Origin: CAYMDS01 sp964653195
Lineage (GTDB): Bacteria > Patescibacteriota > Microgenomatia > Levybacterales > UBA12049
Assembly (NCBI GenBank): GCA_964653195.1
Contig: CAZZCX010000001.1
Location: 1 to 64,000, forward strand
Length of the DNA: 64,000 nt
Direction: 5' to 3'
Under the pieces are notes generated by a model, which saw only the letters and a list, made by a program, of their open reading frames with translations, did not search any database and had not been told where the DNA came from. Below, in pieces: positions 16,820 to 23,222 of the stretch. The position numbers and the translations under genes are program-made. Positions within the stretch are counted from its first letter, which is position 1. Each line of letters begins with the position of its first letter.

Positions 16820-16907
16820 AATGTCGTATAGCTTAATGATGGATAAACGTAATATTTGACTTTGATAAGAAATTGTTTAACTTCATAGCTCATGATAAGA
16901 TACTTGT

Positions 16908-17531
16908 ATGGATCAAAATTTTGCTCAACCGACTGACCCTATAGTATCTCAACCTTCAACAAATGTTCCTGTTGTAGCAGGTACACCGTCTGCTGCACCA
17001 GTAAATAAAGCGCAAAAAGCACAAGAAGATTTATCTAAAGTGACAGATGTGACTTCGCAACCTTTGGAAACTACAAATTCAAAGATTATGTCCTCAGTAG
17101 GTACAGTTCCGGTAGAAGCATCAACACCAGTTAAGTATCAAGCCCCTGTGTCCCAACCACCCCCCAGTATAAGTGGAGCTTCAAAGGAACACGCGCCTAT
17201 ACCTGTTACTGCAGCAACCGAGATTATAAAACCTACAGAGCAGGAGCCTGTTTTGGCACCTGAATTAAAAGAAGCGGGGGTAGAGACAGTTCCCGAAGCT
17301 GATAAATTGCAGATTCCGCAAGATTTGAAGGCTGCAGGTGTAGAGGTAGTTAAAACTGCAGCACCTGTTCCAGCTGCAACTTCAATTAATGATTCTTTGC
17401 CGATGACTGAAAAAGAGGCGATTAGTAAAATTAAAACTAATCCTCCTAATTCCTCAGTTCGTTGGTTTGCAACAGAAATAAACAAACATTATAGAAGACT
17501 TAAGGGGTTGTTTGTAAAGGAGAGTGTTTAA
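16908..17531 (+). CDS. Pro/Ala/Thr-rich protein of unknown function, coupled to VirD4-like ATPase
   Basis: A 207-residue protein without recognisable domains. Residues 1-150 are low-complexity, rich in Pro, Ala, Thr, Val and Gln, with a twofold repeat (APELKEAGVETV and IPQDLKAAGVEVV). The C-terminal 45 residues (MTEKEAISKIKTNPPNSSVRW onward) are more ordered and basic, ending HYRRLKGLF. No signal peptide is visible. The stop codon overlaps the ATG of the following ATPase by 1 nt, so the two are translationally coupled and probably work together, with the tail perhaps docking on the ATPase. Confidence 0.55.
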   Translation: MDQNFAQPTDPIVSQPSTNVPVVAGTPSAAPVNKAQKAQEDLSKVTDVTSQPLETTNSKIMSSVGTVPVEASTPVKYQAPVSQPPPSISGASKEHAPIPVTAATEIIKPTEQEPVLAPELKEAGVETVPEADKLQIPQDLKAAGVEVVKTAAPVPAATSINDSLPMTEKEAISKIKTNPPNSSVRWFATEINKHYRRLKGLFVKESV

Positions 17532-19900
17532 TGAATCTCGTAAATCCATCAGGCATGTATAGCGCTTTTTTAGTAGTTTTTTTTACGCTTATTACTATAA
17601 CAGCAGTAATCTTTTTTATACTGGGTTTACTATATTTATTACTTCTTTGGTATAGGAGCAGCAAGCGTGAAAGCGAATCATTGGACAGCACATTACTTCA
17701 GGTTTCAGTCCCGCATGAGAATGAAATAAAAATAGATGCTGCAGAGCAACTTTTTTCAAGTTTAGCATCTATAAACAAAAGTACATTTTTTAAACAGGGA
17801 TCACCGTTGTCTTTTGAGATAGTAGGGCTGCCTGGGGATATCCGTTTTTATGTCAATACTCCTAACAAAATAAGAGACTATGTAGAAAAACAAATAAACG
17901 GTGCGTATCCGGATGCTGATATCGTTCCTTTAACTGAAAGTTCCGCTAAGCAAAAATCAGATTTCATTGTAGGAAATGAATATAATATTTTTTCCACAGA
18001 AGGTAAAGTAGCCTTTACAACACTAGGGCTTAAGCATGGTAATTACATGCCTTTAAAAATATTTAAGGAGCTAGCGGTTGATTCAATGTCATCTGTTACC
18101 TCGACATTTGCAAAAATGAATGAAGGAGAAGGTGCAGCAATGCAAATCCTAATACGCCCGGCAGATGAAAAATGGAAAAAGGAAGGAAAAAGCTATATTG
18201 CTAAGACTAAGAAGAATGAAGCTAATCCGGAAACTGCTAAATATAGTTCGAACGCTAAAGAGATAGAAGGGATAGAGAATAAGTTGAGTAAACCAGGTTT
18301 TGAAACGGTTATACGGCTAGTTGTCTCATCAAGCGTAAAAGAATCAGCAGAAGCACATTTAAATAATATAGTGAATGCGTTTAGTCAATATAATGGGTCA
18401 AATACTCTCTCTAAGCCGAGAAGGATCTGGTTTAAGGGTACATTTATTACAGATTTTATTTATAGGTTTTTTCCATTGTGGAATAAAGGATCTATTTTAA
18501 CAAGCGAGGAGCTTGCTACAATTTTTCACTTTCCAAATAAATCTGTTGCTACTCCCGGGATTCATTGGGTGACTTCCAAGCGTGCCCCTGCTCCTGCGAA
18601 TCTACCTACTACTGGTTTATTTCTTGGAAATAGCACATATCGGGGTATTTCTAGGCCTGTTTTTATAGAGCGGGATGATAGACGCAGGCACACATATATA
18701 ATCGGAAAAACCGGTACTGGAAAATCAGAATTTCTAAAACAAATGATCTTGCAAGATATTCGAGCAGGAGAGGGACTTGCCGTAATCGATCCTCATGGTG
18801 ATCTAGTAGAAGATGTTTTATTACAGATGCCAGCTGAACGATCCGAAGATGTAATTTTGTTTGACCCATCCGATTTATTAAGACCAATGGGCTTCAATAT
18901 GCTTGAATTTGCTACTGAGGAGCAGAAACACTTTGTAGTCAATTCTATTATCGGCTTAATGTATAAATTATTTGATCCGAATAAGACAGGTATTATCGGT
19001 CCTAGATTTGAACACGCCATTCGAAACGCAATGTTGACAGTTATGTATGAGCCGGGTGCGACTCTCATAGAAGTGGTCCGTATCCTTACAGATTCTAATT
19101 TCGTCCAGGAACTTTTGCCGAAGGTCCAGGATCCTATCATTAGAAGGTATTGGACAGATCAAATTGCCCAAACAAGTGATTTCCATAAATCTGAAACACT
19201 TGATTACATTGTTTCAAAATTTGGCCGTTTCGTTACAAATAAAATGATTCGAAATATAATCGGCCAGTCTCAAAGCGCATTTAATTTCAGAAAAGTAATG
19301 GATGAGCAGAAGATTTTATTAGTAAATCTTTCAAAAGGAAAAATTGGTGAAGAAAACGCCAGCTTTTTAGGTCTTGTTTTAGTCCCGAAAATTCTTGTGG
19401 CTGCGATGTCACGTCAGGATATTGCGATGTCTGAGCGAAAAGATTTCTTCCTTTATGTTGACGAGTTTCAGAATTTCGCGACTCCTGATTTTGCACAGAT
19501 TTTATCTGAAGCCCGTAAATACCGTTTAAGTTTGATTGTCGCAAATCAGTTTATAGGGCAGATGGAAGAAGAAGTAAAAAATGCTATCTTTGGAAACGTA
19601 GGAACAATCGCATCTTTCAGAATAGGTGTAACTGATGCAAATTACATTCAACATGAATTTCAGCCGGTATTTAATGAATCAGATCTTATAAATATAGATC
19701 GTTTTAATGCATATATGAAGACACTTGTGGGAGGTGAACCAGTACAGCCCTTTTCTTTAGATACTACGAAAGACATTGCGAAAGAAAAGGCTTTAGAAAA
19801 CCCGCGAGTTATGGAGCTCGTGAAGGAGCTTTCTCGTTTGAAATTTGGTAAAGATGTCAATGTAATAGAGGCTGAAATTGCACAAAGAGCTAAGTTATAG
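17531..19900 (+). CDS. VirD4/TraD-like type IV secretion-family ATPase
   Basis: A 789-residue membrane-anchored ATPase of the HerA/VirD4 (DUF87, TraD/TrwB-like) group. An N-terminal transmembrane hairpin (about 10-42) is followed by a roughly 340-residue domain and then the motor. Walker A is GKTGTGKSE (about 392), Walker B is FFLYVDEFQNF (Asp/Glu near 644), and VANQFIGQMEEE is a sensor-like segment. Such proteins pump DNA or protein through secretion or conjugation channels. No relaxase or other T4SS component is nearby, so a substrate cannot be assigned. Widely conserved single-copy versions occur in CPR genomes, suggesting a housekeeping role (inference). Confidence 0.85.
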   Translation: MNLVNPSGMYSAFLVVFFTLITITAVIFFILGLLYLLLLWYRSSKRESESLDSTLLQVSVPHENEIKIDAAEQLFSSLASINKSTFFKQGSPLSFEIVGLPGDIRFYVNTPNKIRDYVEKQINGAYPDADIVPLTESSAKQKSDFIVGNEYNIFSTEGKVAFTTLGLKHGNYMPLKIFKELAVDSMSSVTSTFAKMNEGEGAAMQILIRPADEKWKKEGKSYIAKTKKNEANPETAKYSSNAKEIEGIENKLSKPGFETVIRLVVSSSVKESAEAHLNNIVNAFSQYNGSNTLSKPRRIWFKGTFITDFIYRFFPLWNKGSILTSEELATIFHFPNKSVATPGIHWVTSKRAPAPANLPTTGLFLGNSTYRGISRPVFIERDDRRRHTYIIGKTGTGKSEFLKQMILQDIRAGEGLAVIDPHGDLVEDVLLQMPAERSEDVILFDPSDLLRPMGFNMLEFATEEQKHFVVNSIIGLMYKLFDPNKTGIIGPRFEHAIRNAMLTVMYEPGATLIEVVRILTDSNFVQELLPKVQDPIIRRYWTDQIAQTSDFHKSETLDYIVSKFGRFVTNKMIRNIIGQSQSAFNFRKVMDEQKILLVNLSKGKIGEENASFLGLVLVPKILVAAMSRQDIAMSERKDFFLYVDEFQNFATPDFAQILSEARKYRLSLIVANQFIGQMEEEVKNAIFGNVGTIASFRIGVTDANYIQHEFQPVFNESDLINIDRFNAYMKTLVGGEPVQPFSLDTTKDIAKEKALENPRVMELVKELSRLKFGKDVNVIEAEIAQRAKL

Positions 19901-19922
19901 GCAATATTTTCTTACTTCTTTT

Positions 19923-19941
19923 CCAAAGTAAAATACTTTGG
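19923..19941 (+). terminator. Hairpin after the VirD4-like ATPase gene
   Basis: A 7-bp perfect stem CCAAAGT/ACTTTGG with loop AAAAT lies 23 nt after the ATPase stop and before tRNA-Ile. No long T run follows, so this is a weak terminator or processing site. Confidence 0.4.
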
Positions 19942-19964
19942 TATACTTTGCGTACGTTTTGTTA

Positions 19965-20036
19965 GGGATCGTAGCTCAGTGGTAGAGCGCTACTCTTATA
20001 AAGTAGATGTCGATGGTTCGATCCCATCCGGTCCCA
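19965..20036 (+). tRNA. tRNA-Ile(UAU)
   Basis: A 72-nt cloverleaf. The acceptor is GGGATCG/CGGTCCC with one G-U pair, the D-stem is GCTC/GAGC, and the anticodon stem is CTACT/AGTAG with loop CTTATAA. The variable loop is ATGTC, and the T-arm is GATGG/CCATC around TTCGATC. The anticodon is TAT, which reads the isoleucine codon AUA directly, unlike the usual bacterial CAU-lysidine tRNA. The 3' CCA is not encoded (A73 is followed by CAT). Confidence 0.9.
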
Positions 20037-20048
20037 CATTCCAAAAAA

Positions 20049-20070
20049 AAAGAGAGTAAATACTCTCTTT
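20049..20070 (-). terminator. Terminator between tRNA-Ile and the recombinase gene
   Basis: A 9-bp stem AAAGAGAGT/ACTCTCTTT with loop AAAT. On the minus strand the hairpin is followed by a long T run, the complement of the A run at 20043-20051. It should therefore end transcription of the recombinase gene; it may act more weakly in the other direction on the tRNA transcript. Confidence 0.75.
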
Positions 20071-20091
20071 CCTCTGTATATTTTTTATATT

Positions 20092-20952
20092 TTATAACTC
20101 AGATAGGGTGTTGGTATCTTTACCTCGTTCTTTGACGTACTCTAGATACCGTTCGGTAGTTGAGATTCTTTTATGTCCTAGGATTTTTGAAAGTAGTACG
20201 AGAGATACTCCATGTTTTATATGATGGGCTACAAATGTATGCCTAAGATCATTAACTTTGGCATTCTCTATTTCAGCTAACCTGAAATATCTCTCAATTG
20301 CGGTACGGATATTTCGAACTAAGAATGATTTTCCTGATTTTGTTACAAAAACATGAGTATCTTCTACTTGTGGTCGGATAGCGAGATATTTATTTAAAGC
20401 TTCTTTTGAAGACCTATTTAAAGGTACCAGTCTTTCAGGGTGTTTTTCATAAGGTCTTATCTTGAGTGTATCTTTAAGAATATCGGGTAGTCGAAGCTCA
20501 GCTAGCTCTCCGATACGAATTCCTGTTTGAAGGAGTAGTTCGATAATTGCAAACATTCGGGGATCATTTCGTGCAGCGTCTCTTAATGCCCGGTATTCTG
20601 TAGGTTTTAGGATTCGAGGTGCAGCAAGTTCAAATTGAGGGTGAGAAACAAGAAGTGAGGGGTCATCAGTGATTATTTCATTTACTTTTAAGAAGCGATA
20701 AAAGGTACGAGTTGAGTTAAGTTTTCGTGAAATGGATTTCGGAGTATAGCCTTTATCATTCATTTTGGCTAAAAAAGCCTGAATATCGTCTTTTGTGACT
20801 TCATGAATGCTTTGTTTTTCCAACTCTTCAAGAAAAGTTGATAATTGGTCAATGTCTTTTCCGTAGGCTAAAACTGTAGCATTTGAGTGCCCTTTCCCCT
20901 TTAGAAAATCGACAAATTGTTTATGCGCGTCTTTAACTTTTACGTGATTCAT
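20092..20952 (-). CDS. Tyrosine recombinase (XerC/D-like)
   Basis: A 286-residue tyrosine recombinase: an N-terminal SAM-like DNA-binding domain (about 8-90) and a C-terminal catalytic domain. The catalytic set is Arg146 (TGIRIGEL), Arg237-His238 in NDLRHTF, His260 in LGH and the nucleophile Tyr269 in TTERYLEY. The first His of the usual HxLRH box is Asn234. The most economical reading is the cell's Xer enzyme for chromosome dimer resolution. The gene lies next to the 3' end of a tRNA, as phage integrases often do, but no duplicated tRNA end was seen. Confidence 0.85.
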   Translation of the reverse strand: MNHVKVKDAHKQFVDFLKGKGHSNATVLAYGKDIDQLSTFLEELEKQSIHEVTKDDIQAFLAKMNDKGYTPKSISRKLNSTRTFYRFLKVNEIITDDPSLLVSHPQFELAAPRILKPTEYRALRDAARNDPRMFAIIELLLQTGIRIGELAELRLPDILKDTLKIRPYEKHPERLVPLNRSSKEALNKYLAIRPQVEDTHVFVTKSGKSFLVRNIRTAIERYFRLAEIENAKVNDLRHTFVAHHIKHGVSLVLLSKILGHKRISTTERYLEYVKERGKDTNTLSEL

Positions 20953-21067
20953 TATCTAAAGTCCCATAATATCAGCTTCCATTAGAATAGTCAATACGCA
21001 TAGTACTTTTCTTTTTTACAGTATGTTGTGCTGTCGTGATAGAATAAAACTTATATTTATCTAAAAA

Positions 21068-21412
21068 ATGAAAAAAATCACATATGTACTTATAGTAATA
21101 TTCTTTGTTTTCGTAATTCAGAATCTCCTGCATTCTATATATGGTTTATGGCAGAAAAAAGAACTTTTGGTAAACGCCAGACTTGAAGTGGAATCTGCAA
21201 GAAAAGAGAATGCAGCTTTGAAAGAACAGATAGAAAGCTTAAAGAATCCAGCCTTTATCGAAAGACAAGCTAGAGATAAGCTCTTGTTGGTTAAGCCAGG
21301 AGAGCAGATAGTTGTGGCATCAGATAAGCTTATAGCAAACGCAGATGATAGGGAATCAACCCAGGAAAAATCTAAACCTAACTGGAAGTTATGGTGGGAG
21401 CTATTCTTCTAA
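21068..21412 (+). CDS. FtsB/DivIC-family septum formation protein
   Basis: A 114-residue bitopic protein with one N-terminal membrane helix (about 5-25) and a coiled coil (about 32-62, LLVNARLEVESARKENAALK). Next comes the family motif NPAFIERQARDKLLLVKPGEQIV, recognisable as IERQARDKL and KPGE. DivIC/FtsB scaffolds the division complex, linking FtsL and FtsQ/DivIB homologues and activating septal peptidoglycan synthesis. It stands as a single gene between the recombinase and an initiator tRNA. Confidence 0.88.
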   Translation: MKKITYVLIVIFFVFVIQNLLHSIYGLWQKKELLVNARLEVESARKENAALKEQIESLKNPAFIERQARDKLLLVKPGEQIVVASDKLIANADDRESTQEKSKPNWKLWWELFF

Positions 21413-21429
21413 GCCAACTTATAGATTTG

Positions 21430-21448
21430 ATCCTGTACTCTACAGGAT
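21430..21448. terminator. Bidirectional hairpin between ftsB-like gene and tRNA-fMet
   Basis: An 8-bp perfect stem ATCCTGTA/TACAGGAT with a CTC loop lies between the convergent ftsB-like gene and the tRNA. The U tract is weak (ATTTATT on the plus strand, AAATC region on the minus strand). Confidence 0.5.
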
Positions 21449-21473
21449 ATTTATTATCGCATTAATAACTATG

Positions 21474-21542
21474 TTGCGGGGTCGGGGATCGAACCCGACC
21501 TAAGGGATTATGAGCCCCTTGTGCACCGTACACTACCCCGCG
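21474..21542 (-). tRNA. Initiator tRNA-fMet(CAU)
   Basis: Read on the minus strand, the acceptor is CGCGGGG/CCCCGCA, leaving the unpaired C1-A72 that marks bacterial initiator tRNA. The anticodon stem is AGGGG/TCCCT with loop CTCATAA (CAU), and the T-arm is TCGGG/CCCGA around TTCGATC. The initiator G29-G30-G31 is kept, but G31 faces U39 instead of C39. The D-loop is very short (ACGGT) and the variable loop has four bases, making it 69 nt without CCA. Confidence 0.85.
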
Positions 21543-21551
21543 CGTTTGAAC

Positions 21552-21581
21552 ATTATAACAGCCTAAACCATGTGTGGTCAA
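21552..21581 (-). promoter_or_regulatory. Promoter of tRNA-fMet
   Basis: On the minus strand, TTGACC (21576-21581), an 18-nt spacer and TATAAT (21552-21557) lie about 10 nt before the tRNA 5' end at 21542. Confidence 0.65.
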
Positions 21582-22050
21582 TGATGCCAATTTTCTATCT
21601 TTTATCTTACATTTTTCTCTTACTTATCTTACCGGTGTAGCCTAATATAGTTTTATATGGAGAACACAGTTTTATTTATCGCATTCGCATTTGCAATGAA
21701 GATGTATATGGACTCAGTCCATGTGTCTTAAATTCGCACTTTAATTAATAGATTATAAATTAGCTCTGCAGAAAAAGTCATTCTGATGCGCGGTATACTG
21801 AAAAATCAGTAAGCGTAATAAAGTAAAGCGTAAAGATTCTGCTTTTAAAAGAGAATTCAAATTAAAATAAAACGCTTGGGTTTTTACTCATATCAAACGG
21901 TCAGTGATGACTTCTGCGGTAAGCTAAAAATTAAATCGTATGTTACAAAAAATAAAAAATTATATAAAAGAGCTTTATAGCTCATTTTTTGTTCTCTGGT
22001 CCGCACCGGTGATGTAGTCTAAGTTAAATAAGCGGATTTGAAGAATAAAA
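21582..22050. other. Gene-poor region, about 470 bp
   Basis: No convincing gene was seen. It contains a 15-nt palindrome, ATGGACT-C-AGTCCAT (21708-21722), and the short sequence ACCGGTG twice (21632 and 22006 areas). A hairpin, GAGC-TTTATA-GCTC with a following ATTTTTT (21970-21990), could terminate the minus-strand gene that ends at 22051. A 24-codon ORF at 21657-21731 is too short to call. Confidence 0.5.
21970..21990. terminator. Hairpin with T run in the gene-poor region
   Basis: A short GAGC/GCTC stem with loop TTTATA is followed by ATTTTTT on the plus strand, and by CTTTTATAT on the minus strand. It lies about 60 nt beyond the stop of the minus-strand gene at 22051. Confidence 0.4.
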
Positions 22051-22530
22051 CTAAGTTTGTTCAGCTTCTTCCATAACTGCTTTAATTCTCGCTTGAGCAG
22101 TATCTTCAAATTGCTGTTTATCAATAATCTCCCAGCTTCCGTTAGGATGTTTATCATCACCATCAGTCCTTACATAATATTCTGGTCTTCCATATAATTT
22201 ACCAGTTCTTATCATTTTTGCATAAACGTCTCCAGTATCATACAGGCCTTTTTCAAACATATCATTCGGTCCATCGCTTGGTGTATAAGAGTATGGTGTT
22301 TTTGTATATGCTACTTGAATAACTTCTTGTTCTCCTGGTCCGCCAGAATATCTTACGGCAAATAGATCAGGTTCAATTAAATAATCTCCGTTTTCAGGTT
22401 GTATGCCATTTGCAAAACCGAAATGACCAGTTAATTCATCCCAGCGCGCTGCTCTTGCTTGAGATAAAGCTTCTCTAGCTCTTAAAGCTTCTTGGTGAAG
22501 AGGTTTCTTATCCGCTTCTGCATTATCCAT
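22051..22530 (-). CDS. Hypothetical protein behind a consensus promoter
   Basis: A 159-residue soluble protein that I do not recognise. The first 35 residues are helical, Ala/Arg/Glu-rich and charged (AREALSQARAARWDEL). The middle (about 40-135) is rich in Gly, Pro, Tyr and Asp and beta-like (NGDYLIEPDLFAVRYSGG, YTKTPYSYTPSDGP). The C-terminus is helical and acidic. There is no signal peptide, membrane segment or metal motif. GC looks higher than in the flanks. The promoter (TTGACA, 16 nt, TATAAT at 22537-22564) is close to consensus, so the gene is probably well expressed. Its start codon coincides with the predicted transcription start. Confidence 0.6.
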   Translation of the reverse strand: MDNAEADKKPLHQEALRAREALSQARAARWDELTGHFGFANGIQPENGDYLIEPDLFAVRYSGGPGEQEVIQVAYTKTPYSYTPSDGPNDMFEKGLYDTGDVYAKMIRTGKLYGRPEYYVRTDGDDKHPNGSWEIIDKQQFEDTAQARIKAVMEEAEQT

Positions 22531-22536
22531 AATTAA

Positions 22537-22564
22537 ATTATAGTAATTCTTTTTTTTCTGTCAA
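22537..22564 (-). promoter_or_regulatory. Consensus sigma70-type promoter
   Basis: On the minus strand, TTGACA (22559-22564), 16 nt and TATAAT (22537-22542). The -10 ends 6 nt before the ATG at 22530, so the message should be leaderless. Both hexamers are perfect. Confidence 0.75.
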
Positions 22565-22731
22565 GGTTCTTTTTTGGGTATTTTAGTTAAAATTAAGACA
22601 GAATAAGGTTGTTAGCATTAATAGCATTATTAGCGAGAAATAATTACATACACAATTATATTTTTACTGGAATACATTGATCAGGCTATGCTTGGGTTAG
22701 ATTAATACCAATGTATTAAGTCCGTGGAGTA

Positions 22732-23145
22732 TTATGTTAATCCAGTTGGTGGATTATATTTTACTCTTAGTTCGCATACCTGATTACACCTAGGGCATAC
22801 TCCGTCTATCTGCTCCACTGTTTGATTAGTTGGTGGTCTTTTTTCAAATCTTTTATAAGCATTATCTACCACATCGTTTATTAAGCATTTATTTCTAAAA
22901 CGTAAGGTTGCATCAGCACCACCTTTTTCCGGATTAGGTTCATTATCGACGTTTGCTTTTATTAACACATAACCTCGCTGCAAATCGCGATGATGATTAC
23001 CAGTAGCCTTGCCAAAATATTTACGTACAAGTGCGCTTTTCGTTTTCCCCATTTTTTCAACCACACTTATTCTACGACCAGAAAACGAGGTAGAACCATC
23101 TTGACCTGCTGGACAGGGTCTTTCTTTGTTGCTGAATAGTCCCAT
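22732..23145 (-). CDS. Hypothetical protein with CPRC zinc-knuckle-like motif
   Basis: A 137-residue protein that I do not recognise. It is basic in the first half (GKTKSALVRKYFGKATGNHHRDLQRGYVLIKANV), then has an RNA-binding-like stretch (LRFRNKCLINDVVDNAYKRF). It ends with CPRCNQVCELRVKY, a CxxC-x3-C cluster that could be part of a zinc ribbon, with an earlier unpaired CPAG at residue 11. It is transcribed divergently from clpB; the intervening 77 nt carry a CIRCE-like operator, so it may belong to the same heat-shock regulon (inference). An extended -10, TGTTATAAT (23156-23164), lies 10 nt before the ATG. Confidence 0.55.
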   Translation of the reverse strand: MGLFSNKERPCPAGQDGSTSFSGRRISVVEKMGKTKSALVRKYFGKATGNHHRDLQRGYVLIKANVDNEPNPEKGGADATLRFRNKCLINDVVDNAYKRFEKRPPTNQTVEQIDGVCPRCNQVCELRVKYNPPTGLT

Positions 23146-23155
23146 AGTGAAAAAG

Positions 23156-23164
23156 ATTATAACA
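23156..23164 (-). promoter_or_regulatory. Extended -10 for the zinc-knuckle hypothetical gene
   Basis: TGTTATAAT on the minus strand ends 10 nt before the ATG at 23145. There is no recognisable -35, as expected for an extended -10 promoter. Confidence 0.5.
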
Positions 23165-23178
23165 TAAATGTTTTTATA

Positions 23179-23215
23179 TTAGCACTTGACGATTGACTCT
23201 GCTAAGGTGTAAAAT
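23179..23215 (+). promoter_or_regulatory. CIRCE-like operator over the clpB promoter
   Basis: TTAGCACTT (23179-23187), nine bases, then CTCTGCTAA (23197-23205). CIRCE is TTAGCACTC-N9-GAGTGCTAA, and 14 of 18 arm positions match with exactly the right spacing. It covers the -35 TTGACG (23186-23191), with a TAAAAT -10 at 23210-23215 after an 18-nt spacer. The ATG at 23223 lies 7 nt beyond the -10. HrcA repression of clpB is the natural reading; hrcA itself is not in the window. Confidence 0.6.
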
Positions 23216-23222
23216 TATAGAT

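Noticed and set aside
21475..21541. First read as an elongator tRNA-Met or tRNA-Ile2 with a GCGGGGT/ACCCCGC acceptor.
   Set aside because: That reading leaves only 67 nt and a six-base 3' acceptor. Shifting the boundary by one base gives CGCGGGG/CCCCGCA with the C1-A72 mismatch of initiator tRNA.
21657..21731. 24-codon ORF in the gene-poor region.
   Set aside because: Too short, no promoter or ribosome site, and it contains the palindrome at 21708-21722, so coding is not supported.
19965..23180. Integrated element suggested by a Xer/integrase gene next to a tRNA 3' end.
   Set aside because: No second copy of the tRNA-Ile 3' end was seen downstream, no other phage or plasmid genes are present, and the enzyme looks like a housekeeping Xer recombinase.
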